NCBI RefSeq assembly: GCF_000092245.1
Contig: NC_014166.1
Span: forward strand, 1,240,001 to 1,304,000
Length of the DNA stretch: 64,000 bases
Direction: 5' to 3'
DNA from: Arcobacter nitrofigilis DSM 7299
GTDB taxonomy: Bacteria > Campylobacterota > Campylobacteria > Campylobacterales > Arcobacteraceae
Made by a program: the position numbers and the translations under genes. The notes under the pieces were generated by a model. That model made no database searches. It saw only the letters and a list, made by a program, of their open reading frames with translations, and was not told where the DNA came from. Numbering within the stretch: the first letter of the stretch is position 1; every line of letters starts with the position of its first letter. Positions 1 to 8,648 of this stretch are shown here, one piece after another.

Positions 1-1307
1 GGTAATGCTTTACTTCCAATTGGTGCCATATATAGATTCAAATCAATATTTTTCTTTATTTTTTGATATCTTCCTCCTACTGTCAAGTCTAATTTATCAA
101 TGATTGGAAAAGTTATCTGTCCAAATGTTGCATATGTCTTGCTAGTTGTTTTTGAAACGGCATTTATTTCAGTATTTGGGGGTCGTTGAACTCCATATCT
201 ATCACTTAAGAAATCTTCATCTTCAAAATATAGACCTACTAACCACCTATTGGCATCTTCTTTATTTGATAATCTAAACTCTTGTGTAAATGTTTTTGTA
301 GTTGCATCTTGAAATCTTTCTAATCCTTTATATGTATTGCTATTACCCCAGTCAGTATCATAGTTACCATCCATTTCTAGTTTTTTGTGTGTTGTTAATG
401 AATTTAAATTTAAATTATTTATATTATATGAGAGATTCAATGCCTGTGAAGTTGAATCAATTTTAGTATATGTATCCACATCATAATTCGTATCTTTAAA
501 ATCTTTTCTTTTATATTTATGAATATCATCAATTGAAGATACTACTCCTCCATTAATCCAATATCTATAATTTTTATCTTTTGATATATTAAATTTAATA
601 TCTAAATCATCAGTTGGTTTATATAATAAATTTCCATTAAAATTTTGAGTTTTATTTCTATTTGCATTTTTGTTTAATGATGTATTATGATTTGTTATAT
701 CTCCATCTGATTTTGATAAGATACTATTTATTCCAAAAAATAATTTATCTTTTACAATTGGACCACTTAAGTTAAATTTATTTTGTAAATAATTATTACT
801 TCCATATTCAAATCCAATTTCACCTTCATACTCATTTGTTGGAGTTTTTGTAACAATATTGATAACTCCACCAATTGAATCTTTACCATAAAGAGTTCCT
901 TGTGGTCCTCTTAATACTTCTACTCTTTCAACATTTGCAAATGATACGTTATATCCAAATTGACTACTTTGTGGAATTCCATCAATATATATTACAACTG
1001 GATTATTATTTGTAAAAACAGATGTGTTAATTCCTCTAAAATTAACAGCTTCAAAGTACAAATACCTTGATGTTAAGTTTGGTATTTCTTTTATTACATC
1101 TGATACCGTTTTTATCTCTTTATCCTCCAACTCTTCTTTAGTAATAAGAGTTATTGTTTGTGGGATATTATTTATAGTTTCATCTGTTTTGCTAGCAATT
1201 ACTGTTATATCATTAATATTTAAGTTTTTATTTTCATCTGCGAAAATATAACTTGAAAGGATTAATGCTATATAAGTAATTTTCCTAAATTTTCCTAAAT
1301 TTTCCAA
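1..1307 (-). CDS. TonB-dependent outer-membrane receptor (3' end beyond window)
   Basis: Outer-membrane gated channel, most likely for a ferric siderophore or other iron chelate. I read about 435 codons from a TTG at 1307 with AGGAG five bases upstream; no stop occurs before the window edge, so the C-terminal part of the barrel is missing. After a signal peptide ending near SSYIFA there is a TonB-box-like NDITVIASK, then a plug domain with NIPQTITLITKEELE, VNFRGI, VVIYIDGIPQ and VEVLRGPQGTLYGKDSIGG, the standard plug signature. The rest is Asn/Tyr-rich beta-barrel sequence. It is divergent from an AraC regulator, with a Fur-like palindrome between them, the usual layout for iron-repressed siderophore receptors. 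The exact substrate cannot be told from sequence. Confidence 0.93.
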   Translation of the reverse strand, partial: MENLGKFRKITYIALILSSYIFADENKNLNINDITVIASKTDETINNIPQTITLITKEELEDKEIKTVSDVIKEIPNLTSRYLYFEAVNFRGINTSVFTNNNPVVIYIDGIPQSSQFGYNVSFANVERVEVLRGPQGTLYGKDSIGGVINIVTKTPTNEYEGEIGFEYGSNNYLQNKFNLSGPIVKDKLFFGINSILSKSDGDITNHNTSLNKNANRNKTQNFNGNLLYKPTDDLDIKFNISKDKNYRYWINGGVVSSIDDIHKYKRKDFKDTNYDVDTYTKIDSTSQALNLSYNINNLNLNSLTTHKKLEMDGNYDTDWGNSNTYKGLERFQDATTKTFTQEFRLSNKEDANRWLVGLYFEDEDFLSDRYGVQRPPNTEINAVSKTTSKTYATFGQITFPIIDKLDLTVGGRYQKIKKNIDLNLYMAPIGSKAL

Positions 1308-1364
1308 TTTTTCTCCTAATTATAAAATTTAATTTAAACTATTATTAATGTTTGATAGATTATA

Positions 1365-1381
1365 TTAATAATTATTATTGA
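1365..1381. promoter_or_regulatory. Putative Fur box between receptor and AraC gene
   Basis: TTAATAATTATTATTGA matches the perfect palindrome at 3341-3357 at 14 of 17 positions and lies in the only gap between the divergent TonB receptor (start 1307) and AraC gene (start 1438). Fur binding is inferred from resemblance to the GATAATGATAATCATTATC consensus and from the iron-uptake neighbours. AT-richness makes chance matches possible. Confidence 0.5.
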
Positions 1382-1437
1382 AATCAATATTAAAATAATT
1401 AGACAAGTATTATTTTCGTACCAATTAAGGATTATTA

Positions 1438-2418
1438 TTGGATAAAGAGTTTTTTAAAAGTTTTAGTGGCTTTATAAATAAAAGAGAATTCTCAGATAAA
1501 AGAACAGTTGTAAAGAGTTCCAATTTAAATGGCAAGTATAATTTGGTTGAAAAAAATATAAATAATAATATCTTTTTTTACAAAAGTGACTATTGTTTAA
1601 ATAAATCAGTTGAATATAAACAAACACATAAAATTGATGGAATTGCTTATAGTACAGGAATTGAAGGTAACTTAAGTTATAAAAGTATGATTCACAATGA
1701 AGGGTATAATTGCGAAGAATCTATCTCAAATATTCACCTAATATCTAAAGATGAAGTTTATCATAGTATGGAAAAAAATGTAAAATACAAGGCTATTTAT
1801 CTTATTTTGAAGAGGGATTTTTTAGAAAAAACACTTCCAAATTCTTCTTATAAAGATGAGATATTAAAAAATTTAGATAATGAATTTTTCTATAAAAATA
1901 TTCACACAATGAAAATATCTATTGAAATGAAATATATTTCAAATCAGATATTTTATTCTCCATATGAGAATGAGTTAAATGAGTTATTCATAGAATCAAA
2001 AATTTTAGAATTGAGTTATCACGTTTTAAATCTACTTTTAGAAAAAAGCAAAAATATAGGTGAAAAAGGCATTAAGTTTAGTCAATATGATATTGATGCT
2101 TTATATAAAGCAAAAACTATATTAGTGGAAAATATGAAGTCTCCTCCAAGTATTATCGAATTGTCAAAGATAGTAAAATTAAATGATTTTAAATTAAAAA
2201 TTGGATTCAAAAAACTTTTTAATATAACCCCTTTTGCTTTTTTATTTGAAGAAAGAATGTTAAAAGCAAAATATTTACTTCAAAGTAGCGAATTAAGTGT
2301 AGGAGAAATATCTAAAGAAGTTGGTTATACTCAGCAACAAAATTTTAGAAAAGCTTTTTTTAATCGTTTTAATATTTTACCAAAAGATATAATGAAAAGA
2401 AGGAAATATTATTATTAA
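1438..2418 (+). CDS. AraC-family transcriptional regulator (PchR-like)
   Basis: DNA-binding activator of 326 residues, starting at a TTG with AAGGA seven bases before it. The last ~110 residues form the double helix-turn-helix typical of AraC proteins: PSIIELSKIVKLNDFKLKIGFKKLFN, then ELSVGEISKEVGYTQQQNFRKAFFNRFNILPKD, split here as two helix-turn-helix units. The N-terminal ~210 residues are a divergent sensing domain with YSTGIEGNLSYKS, as in siderophore-responsive PchR-type regulators. It is divergent from the TonB receptor and probably activates it when the chelate is present, while Fur represses both. The target and ligand are inferences from gene order. Confidence 0.85.
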   Translation: MDKEFFKSFSGFINKREFSDKRTVVKSSNLNGKYNLVEKNINNNIFFYKSDYCLNKSVEYKQTHKIDGIAYSTGIEGNLSYKSMIHNEGYNCEESISNIHLISKDEVYHSMEKNVKYKAIYLILKRDFLEKTLPNSSYKDEILKNLDNEFFYKNIHTMKISIEMKYISNQIFYSPYENELNELFIESKILELSYHVLNLLLEKSKNIGEKGIKFSQYDIDALYKAKTILVENMKSPPSIIELSKIVKLNDFKLKIGFKKLFNITPFAFLFEERMLKAKYLLQSSELSVGEISKEVGYTQQQNFRKAFFNRFNILPKDIMKRRKYYY

Positions 2419-2427
2419 TATTTCCTA

Positions 2428-3309
2428 TTATTTTACGTTAAAAGTAAGAGTAGAAGCTGTAAAAAGTTGATTTACCTTTCCATATAAATTTTTAAAATCT
2501 CCATTTTTATGTACATCATATTTATGATTGCAAGTAACTATCCATTGTCCTGGAGTTTGTACTTTTATTTGTGCGTACCCATTTTTTATATATGACATTA
2601 ATTTATATCCATCATTTTGTCCAAAAGTATTACTTCTTGCACTTATAAAGTCCATATTTTGTGGTGAAGTATTTAATTCTTTTCCATTAAATAAAACTTT
2701 AAATCTTACAATATCTCCCACTTTTATGTTTGAAATATCAGATAAAGGTATTATCTCCAAGTTTTTATTTGTGGCTTTTGGTTCTTGCCATTTTCCTAGT
2801 GATATGTATGAGTTTGCAAACGCTTGGTATTTTATAGACATTAATACTTTTTTTAAATTATTTATTTCATTTATTGGTTTTAGTGCCATCTTAATTTTAT
2901 TGTTTTTATCTATATATTTTGTATAAATTGTAGGTCTTGAAGATGACGATATTTTATATACACCTTTTTCATAGTTTTTAGTTAAATCAATTTTTACAAA
3001 AGCAAAGTCTGCATCATAAATACTATAATTTTTATTTTCAACTAAGGGGTTAGTTCCCTTGCTATTTGGTATTTTTAGCTTTGAAATTATTCCTTTTGGT
3101 GAGGTAATTGAAAAATTACTAATAAACAATCTTTCGTGTTTTGAATTGAATACATCATCTATTGGAAAAGTATCTCCCCAACCTAGACCTGTAGTTATGT
3201 GACCTGGCTTATCTACATATGATTCATATGTATTTATCCATAAAGAATGCGCATTTAAATAACACGAGAATAATATTGATGTTAAAGCAAGTTTTTTTAA
3301 TCTAATCAT
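2428..3309 (-). CDS. DUF4198 periplasmic protein, probably metal-uptake associated
   Basis: Secreted protein of about 293 residues. I start it at the ATG at 3309 (MIRLKKLALTS...) because AAGGATTAAA precedes it and the signal peptide then begins correctly; a longer reading to 3357 would run through the operator. The mature protein begins HSLWINTYESYVDKPGH and has the features of the DUF4198 family, whose members sit beside nickel, cobalt or iron TonB transport genes. The perfect Fur-type palindrome at 3341-3357 directly upstream argues for iron repression. Biochemical role is unknown; a periplasmic carrier or cofactor for the neighbouring receptor is plausible. Confidence 0.75.
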   Translation of the reverse strand: MIRLKKLALTSILFSCYLNAHSLWINTYESYVDKPGHITTGLGWGDTFPIDDVFNSKHERLFISNFSITSPKGIISKLKIPNSKGTNPLVENKNYSIYDADFAFVKIDLTKNYEKGVYKISSSSRPTIYTKYIDKNNKIKMALKPINEINNLKKVLMSIKYQAFANSYISLGKWQEPKATNKNLEIIPLSDISNIKVGDIVRFKVLFNGKELNTSPQNMDFISARSNTFGQNDGYKLMSYIKNGYAQIKVQTPGQWIVTCNHKYDVHKNGDFKNLYGKVNQLFTASTLTFNVK

Positions 3310-3340
3310 TTTAATCCTTTTTATTTTAAATTTAACATAT

Positions 3341-3357
3341 TTGATAATTATTATCAA
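3341..3357. promoter_or_regulatory. Perfect Fur-box palindrome upstream of DUF4198 gene
   Basis: TTGATAATTATTATCAA is an exact 8-1-8 inverted repeat ending 32 bases before the ATG at 3309. It agrees closely with the Fur consensus core (GATAAT/ATTATC). It is the best Fur-type site in the window and the template against which the sites at 1365 and 37665 were compared. Confidence 0.72.
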
Positions 3358-3404
3358 TAATAAAAAGATTTTATAAGGATTTATAATGATTATGTAAGTA
3401 TTTT

Positions 3405-3433
3405 AAATAACAACTATTTAAAAGTTGTTATTT
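3405..3433 (-). terminator. Hairpin at the end of the efflux operon
   Basis: AAATAACAACT and its exact complement AGTTGTTATTT form an 11-bp stem with a 7-base loop, overlapping the stop codon of the HlyD gene. The U-tract after it on the minus strand is weak, so efficiency is uncertain. Confidence 0.5.
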
Positions 3434-4293
3434 ATTTCTATGGTACAAGTTGTACCTGCTCTTAAGGTATATCCTTTTGGTATTTCATCTATAGCTATTC
3501 TTACAGGTATTCTTTGTGCTAGTCTAACCCATGTAAATGATGGATTTACATTTGCTAATAATCCTTTCCCAATCTTATTATCCCTATCTGTAATCCCTGT
3601 TGCTATACTTTGAACATGTCCTTTTATTGTAAGGTCAGTTCCAAGTGGATTCATGATTGCTTTATCACCTATTTTTATTTTTGTAAGTTTATGTTCTTCA
3701 AAATAACCATAAACCCAAAAGCTATTTTCATTTAACATAGAGATATGACTTTGACCTTTTTGAATAAAATCACCTTTTTTCAGAAGTAAGTTATTTATCC
3801 AACCACTTGTAGGTGCATAGACGGTAGCTCTTTGCAAATCAAGTTTTGTAATGTCTAGTTTTGAAAGTGCTTCATTTAGCTCCTCTTTTGCCATAAGTAA
3901 ATTATATTTTGCATCATCTTTTACATCTTTTGGAATAATACTATCATCACCTTTTATTCTTTTATCATATTCTGCTTTTTTCATAAGATAGTTTGCTTTT
4001 TTTATTTGAACAATTGATTGTGCTCTTTGTAAATTTGCTTCAAATCTTTTTTTATCTATTTCAAATAGTTTGTCATCTTTTTTTACATATTGATTATCTT
4101 TTACATATACTTTTGAAATCATTCCTGATACATCAGGTGCTATTAGTGTAATATCTGCTCTTACTCTTCCATCTCTTGTCCATGGAGAGTCAACATAGTT
4201 CTGCCACAACTTCATTCCTAAAACAATTGCTATAGTAACTACGCTAAATGTTATAATATATCTTAAAAGTTGTACAATTTTATTTTTTTGCAT
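3418..4293 (-). CDS. HlyD-family periplasmic adaptor (AaeA/EmrA-like)
   Basis: Membrane-fusion subunit of 291 residues linking an inner-membrane pump to an outer-membrane channel. One membrane anchor lies at about residues 12-30, followed by YVDSPWTRDGRVRADI, characteristic of AaeA/EmrA proteins. Then come the lipoyl-like half LIAPDVSGMISKVYV, a coiled-coil hairpin (about 80-145), the second lipoyl half VYAPTSGWINNLLLKKGDF and the beta-barrel domain. It is the last gene of a five-gene minus-strand operon with MarR, an outer-membrane factor, a FUSC pump and a DUF1656 protein. By analogy with AaeXAB it should export aromatic acids or similar toxic compounds; the substrate is not shown by sequence. 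Confidence 0.88.
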   Translation of the reverse strand: MQKNKIVQLLRYIITFSVVTIAIVLGMKLWQNYVDSPWTRDGRVRADITLIAPDVSGMISKVYVKDNQYVKKDDKLFEIDKKRFEANLQRAQSIVQIKKANYLMKKAEYDKRIKGDDSIIPKDVKDDAKYNLLMAKEELNEALSKLDITKLDLQRATVYAPTSGWINNLLLKKGDFIQKGQSHISMLNENSFWVYGYFEEHKLTKIKIGDKAIMNPLGTDLTIKGHVQSIATGITDRDNKIGKGLLANVNPSFTWVRLAQRIPVRIAIDEIPKGYTLRAGTTCTIEINNNF

Positions 4294-4301
4294 ATAAATC
4301 C

Positions 4302-4502
4302 TTATTTATAAATTAGTAATGAAAAACTTGTGAATACACATACGAAAAGTGCTGTTCTAAATAATCCTGGATGCCAGACAAACTCATAAACTCCTAAGTC
4401 GGCTAAAACCTTATTTAGTAATACTTGGATTAATCCTGCACATAAAAATATTACTATTAGTGCTGGAATTTGTATACCTAAAAACGACACGATTAAATTC
4501 AT
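4302..4502 (-). CDS. DUF1656 small membrane protein (AaeX-like)
   Basis: A 66-residue, two-helix inner-membrane protein: helices at roughly 5-27 and 46-64 with NKVLADLGVYEFVWHPGLF between them, the DUF1656 signature. Such proteins almost always sit between the FUSC pump and its HlyD adaptor, as here; its ATG overlaps the stop of the pump gene by four bases, indicating translational coupling. The role in the pump is unknown. Confidence 0.85.
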   Translation of the reverse strand: MNLIVSFLGIQIPALIVIFLCAGLIQVLLNKVLADLGVYEFVWHPGLFRTALFVCVFTSFSLLIYK

Positions 4503-6598
4503 ATAGTTTCTCCTTTTATTGGTAAAAACTCTTTTTTCTTCATAAGTGAGTATATAATTGAGAAATCCAAATATATATCTTTTAAAAGTTTTTGATCATT
4601 GGCTGATCGTAAATGAACTTGTTCAAATTCATTTATTAATTCTCTTATTTTTTCCATCTGATTTTCTTTATTATTTTTATCTTTTAAATCAAAATACTTT
4701 CTAATTAAGATAAGTATTTTATTTATCTCTTGTGGTTTTGGTTTTGTAAAAAGTGTCGCAGTTTTTCTTATATTTATAATGGCTTTCCCAATTTCAAGTA
4801 TTAAAAGTACCCATCTAAATATCTTGTTATTTGATTTATTATCAAGTCTTCCTATTGCTGAGTATCTTTGTATTAAATCAAAACTTGCACTTTCAAGTCT
4901 CACTCTTTGCAGAGCAAGTTTATCTTTAGTTGTTATCTCAATTTGTTTTGATAAGGCTTTTTTTACCCTTGATTCAATCCAAATATTTGATGTAAAATTG
5001 ATAAGTACAAAACTAAGACCTGAAAATAATAGACCAATAACAGTAGCTATATTCATATCCATAAAAGTATCAAAACTCATGTTATATTGTGTGTGAATAG
5101 CACAAGTTGTAATAAATATAAGTAAAAAACCAAATCCAATCAAGTTTTTACCTGGCAATATCATAAAAAGTGAGATTCCAGCTAAAACAGGAGTTAAAAA
5201 TAGACACAAGGTAAATAAATCACTTACATACATGGGAATGATATAAAAGTTATATATAGGAGTTATAATAAAACCTACAGCTGCACCTTTTAAGAAGTTT
5301 TTAGTTGCTCCCACTGGATTTGGAGCAGTACTTAAAAGTAGAGTATTAGCAGTTGCTGGTAATACTGCTAAAGAACCATATTCCCAACCTGAGATTATCC
5401 AGACAGTTATAACAACAATTAGGGTTATTGATGCTCTTAGAATCATAAGTGAAATAAGTACATTATCACTATAAGTGGAAAACTTTAAATTTTCAGCAAA
5501 TTTTTCTAGTCTTTTTATTTTGTCACTATTTGTTGTAAACCCATAATAAGTATTACAATAATCATAAATCTCAGATTCTAATCTAAGAAAAAGAGAAGTA
5601 ATAGTGTTAAAATCATGAATCAAATCAAAATCATCTAAATCAAGACTTTTCTTTTCCTCTTCAATTTTTATTTTTGTAATACCTTTTACTTTTTTTAGTT
5701 CATTTATTAAATTGGGCAAATTATTGCTATTTGAATAGTTTGATAGACATTTTTCAAAATCTATATAAATTTTTTTAAGTGAGTTAATAAATTCACTATT
5801 ATCTTTATTATTATTTAGTGTATTTCTAAGTGAAAAAAATGTGGTATTTATGTGCATAAATTGAGAATTTAATCTCTTATAATATAACTTATCAGTTTTT
5901 TTCATATTTGTTTCAAAAGAGCTATTTACTCTTAATGCATCAGAACCTAAAATATCCCGTGCATAGTTCATATTTTCATTTTCAAAATCAAATAGATTTT
6001 CACTCTTGCTAAGTGAAGTAATCAAAAGGCTAAATTTATTTTGCTCACCTTTTAAAAGTGTATTTGATAGTTTTTGAGGAAAGAGTATCTCACTTACAAA
6101 ACTTGCACATAAAAGACCAATTACTACTTCTGATAATCTATCTATTCCAAATGTAAATACATTTAGAGGATTTCCAATCGTAGGCATTGCAACTAAGGCA
6201 ATAGTATATCCTGTTAGTACAAACCCATAAGACATAAAGTTTCTTGACATAAAACTAATCACTGAACAAAGTCCAACCCATAGGGCAAAAAATAGAGTAA
6301 ATGATACTCTATCTTGCGCATATGCACCAACTAGTATGATTGCCATTATTGTACCAATTACAGTTCCTACAAATCTATAATAACTTTTTGAAAATACAAG
6401 TCCACTAAAAGGTTGCATTACAATAAATACAGTAAATACTGAAGTTTGAGGCATAGCTAAATTAAAATACATACAAATACATAAAGCTAAAAGTGTGGCT
6501 GTAGTTGATTTTATTACATATTTAAAGATGGGTAAGTCTTTACTTATCCATTCATCTATGGCTAAAGATATATTTTGTTTACTTGCTACTAAGTACAT
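4499..6598 (-). CDS. FUSC-family inner-membrane efflux protein (AaeB-like)
   Basis: Inner-membrane pump of 699 residues, the usual AaeB size. Two blocks of about five to six hydrophobic helices (about 28-180 and 370-530) flank soluble regions; the first contains the family motif SVFTVFIVMQPFSGLVFSKS and YRFVGTVIGT, and the second SGWEYGSLAVLPATANTLLL. It overlaps the upstream outer-membrane factor by 20 bases and the downstream DUF1656 gene by four, so the operon is tightly coupled. Predicted to work with the adaptor and TolC-like channel as a tripartite exporter of aromatic or fusaric-acid-like molecules. Confidence 0.88.
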   Translation of the reverse strand: MYLVASKQNISLAIDEWISKDLPIFKYVIKSTTATLLALCICMYFNLAMPQTSVFTVFIVMQPFSGLVFSKSYYRFVGTVIGTIMAIILVGAYAQDRVSFTLFFALWVGLCSVISFMSRNFMSYGFVLTGYTIALVAMPTIGNPLNVFTFGIDRLSEVVIGLLCASFVSEILFPQKLSNTLLKGEQNKFSLLITSLSKSENLFDFENENMNYARDILGSDALRVNSSFETNMKKTDKLYYKRLNSQFMHINTTFFSLRNTLNNNKDNSEFINSLKKIYIDFEKCLSNYSNSNNLPNLINELKKVKGITKIKIEEEKKSLDLDDFDLIHDFNTITSLFLRLESEIYDYCNTYYGFTTNSDKIKRLEKFAENLKFSTYSDNVLISLMILRASITLIVVITVWIISGWEYGSLAVLPATANTLLLSTAPNPVGATKNFLKGAAVGFIITPIYNFYIIPMYVSDLFTLCLFLTPVLAGISLFMILPGKNLIGFGFLLIFITTCAIHTQYNMSFDTFMDMNIATVIGLLFSGLSFVLINFTSNIWIESRVKKALSKQIEITTKDKLALQRVRLESASFDLIQRYSAIGRLDNKSNNKIFRWVLLILEIGKAIINIRKTATLFTKPKPQEINKILILIRKYFDLKDKNNKENQMEKIRELINEFEQVHLRSANDQKLLKDIYLDFSIIYSLMKKKEFLPIKGETI

Positions 6599-8012
6599 CT
6601 TTTACCTTATTTTTATATCCACCACCTAAAGCTTCAATTAAATCAATATGAAGTTGAAACTTTTTCTCTTGTAGTGCGATTTCTTTTATTTTTTCTTCTT
6701 CTAATTCTGTGTTTTTATTTATAAAATCGATTTTATTTTTTATACCTAATTCATAAACTCTTTTTTCAATATTTTTGTTTTTGTTTTTATTAAAAATAAC
6801 TATTTTTTCAGATTTTTCTTGGGACTTATTTAATTGTATTTTCTTTAATGTTGTAACTATATTATTTACAGCTTTTATTATTGTCTCATTGTATGCGTAT
6901 ACTTGGGCATTATAATCATTTACTTTTGTATTTAAGTTTGATTCTCTTCTTTTTGCATCGAAAATTGGTAGTGAGAAGGCAAGACCAGCTTCTGGATCAA
7001 AAGAAGATTCTTTAAGCAATTGAGAAAATGGAAATGATGTAAAATGTAATAAACCAGTTAAACTAATATTTGGATAAAACTTTGATTTAGCATTTTCTAT
7101 ATATTGTTTTTTGCTTGCCAAAAGATATTTTTGAACAGCCACTTGTGGTAAGTGAGAAACTACATTTAAACGTATATCTTGAGGTACTGAGATTCTGTAC
7201 TTATTTGAAATAGAAGGTTTTTTTAACTCATTTATTTGTGAAGGCAAAAGTCCTGCAATAACTGCAATAGAGTTTTTTATATTTTCAATCTCTTCTTTTA
7301 CATTTAAAATATCTTGGTTGATTTTTTCGATTAAGTAGTTACTTTCATTTACTTTTTCTTCATTTGATAATCCTATATTATACAAATCATTTAAAATGTG
7401 ATGCTTTTCATAAACCAATTTTTTTAAAGTAGAGAGTTTTTTCAATTTTTCAATTTTAAAATTCCAAGAGATATAAAGCTTACTAATAGAAGTAGAAATC
7501 GCCAATTGTTTTACTTTTATCAACGCATCTTGAGCTAAGGCTTCATTTTTTGAAGCTTTGATTAATGAAGCTCTTTGATTCCAAAAGTCAAAATCGTATT
7601 GTAATTTTAAACCTGTTTGGTAAAGATTGTAATAATTTCCACCTAATGGTTCTGGGAAAATATAATTTTCACTAAATCTTTGTCTAGTAGCTTGGGATTC
7701 AAAATTTACATTTGGTAAATTTGAAGATTTTTTAGCTTTAATTATATTATTAGCTTTTTGATATTTTGCTTCTAATTGTTTTAAACTAGGAGCATTTTTT
7801 ATGGCATTTTCTATTAATATATTTAGTTGTTTATCATCAAAATCTCTCCACCAAAAATTTTTTAGTTCTATATCATTACTTGAAAATTTATTTAAATCTT
7901 TAATTAGTTCATTATCTATTTTTGTATCTTTTATAGTCTTTGATGTGCTTACTTTAGGAACACATCCTGAAAATAGAATAGTTAATGAAATTAGAAATAG
8001 TATTATTCTCAT
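6579..8012 (-). CDS. TolC/NodT-type outer-membrane efflux lipoprotein
   Basis: Outer-membrane channel of 477 residues. The N-terminus is a lipoprotein signal with lipobox LFSG-Cys17. Two OEP repeats follow: residues about 60-250 with FWWRDFDDKQLNILIENA, PNVNFESQATRQR and the coiled-coil ends, and about 280-465 with PQVAVQKYLLASKKQYIENAKSKF split over YPNISLTG. FWWRDFDD near the mature N-terminus is typical of NodT-class factors. It starts four bases after marR, so both are one transcript. Provides the exit duct for the FUSC-HlyD pump. Confidence 0.9.
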   Translation of the reverse strand: MRIILFLISLTILFSGCVPKVSTSKTIKDTKIDNELIKDLNKFSSNDIELKNFWWRDFDDKQLNILIENAIKNAPSLKQLEAKYQKANNIIKAKKSSNLPNVNFESQATRQRFSENYIFPEPLGGNYYNLYQTGLKLQYDFDFWNQRASLIKASKNEALAQDALIKVKQLAISTSISKLYISWNFKIEKLKKLSTLKKLVYEKHHILNDLYNIGLSNEEKVNESNYLIEKINQDILNVKEEIENIKNSIAVIAGLLPSQINELKKPSISNKYRISVPQDIRLNVVSHLPQVAVQKYLLASKKQYIENAKSKFYPNISLTGLLHFTSFPFSQLLKESSFDPEAGLAFSLPIFDAKRRESNLNTKVNDYNAQVYAYNETIIKAVNNIVTTLKKIQLNKSQEKSEKIVIFNKNKNKNIEKRVYELGIKNKIDFINKNTELEEEKIKEIALQEKKFQLHIDLIEALGGGYKNKVKDVLSSK

Positions 8013-8016
8013 ATTT

Positions 8017-8445
8017 TTATGACTTTAAATTTGAATGTATATTTTTTAATATTTGAATTAATTGCTCTTCTGTCTCTTTATCTACACCTTTTAGAGCTTC
8101 TTCTTCAACTTTTCTGCTTGCATCTTTTAGGATTTGTTCTAATTTCTTACCTTCATTAGTTATGCAAATCAAATATGCTCTTCTATCATTTTTTTTAGCT
8201 CTTCTCTCTACCATTCCTTTTTTTTCAAGTCTATCTATTAGAAGAGTTAAACTTGATTGTTTAAAGTAAGTATCTTTTGCTAATTCCCTTTGAGTTAAAT
8301 TATCTTTCTCACAAAGTCTTCTTATAATAATACTCTCAGCAGGAGAAATGCAATATTCTTGTAAGTCTTTTTCTAAACGGTTTTTTAGTAAATTTCGTAT
8401 ATTGGCTACTAATACACCAAATGCATTATCTATCTCAAACGACAT
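8017..8445 (-). CDS. MarR-family transcriptional repressor of the efflux operon
   Basis: A 142-residue winged-helix regulator, the first gene of the efflux operon. The DNA-binding core is LTQRELAKDTYFKQSSLTLLIDRLEKKGMVERR followed by the wing KKNDRRAYLICITNEGK (written as two parts), all classic MarR elements; the terminal helices form the dimer interface. The perfect inverted repeat at 8487-8512, 42 bases before its start codon, is a natural operator. I infer autorepression released by a phenolic or similar ligand that the pump exports. The ATG at 8445 follows AAGGAATAA. Confidence 0.92.
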   Translation of the reverse strand: MSFEIDNAFGVLVANIRNLLKNRLEKDLQEYCISPAESIIIRRLCEKDNLTQRELAKDTYFKQSSLTLLIDRLEKKGMVERRAKKNDRRAYLICITNEGKKLEQILKDASRKVEEEALKGVDKETEEQLIQILKNIHSNLKS

Positions 8446-8486
8446 ATTTATTCCTTAAAAATTGGGTGATTTTATATGTTATGTAG

Positions 8487-8512
8487 TTAATAGTTAATAT
8501 GCTAACTATTAA
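8487..8512. promoter_or_regulatory. Perfect inverted repeat, probable MarR operator
   Basis: TTAATAGTTA and TAACTATTAA form an exact 10-bp inverted repeat with a 6-base spacer (ATATGC), upstream of marR. Size and symmetry fit a MarR dimer site. Assignment to this MarR is inferred from position. Confidence 0.65.
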
Positions 8513-8615
8513 TTTATTAATGGAATTCTATTCTAATTAACTTAAAAAGGTATAAAAATTTTTACCTAGTTTATTGAAATCCCGATCTATAGGGGTAGAT
8601 TTAATTTTAAATTGT

Positions 8616-8621
8616 TATAAT
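8616..8621 (+). promoter_or_regulatory. Probable -10 box for the TAXI-TRAP operon
   Basis: TATAAT lies 27 bases before the ATG at 8649. Upstream, at 8548-8567, AGGTA and TACCT frame an A5T5 centre, a possible operator. The gap 8446-8648 holds the marR operator, this palindrome and nothing else I recognise. Confidence 0.45.
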
Positions 8622-8648
8622 TTTTGAATTTTAATATTTGGAGTAAAC

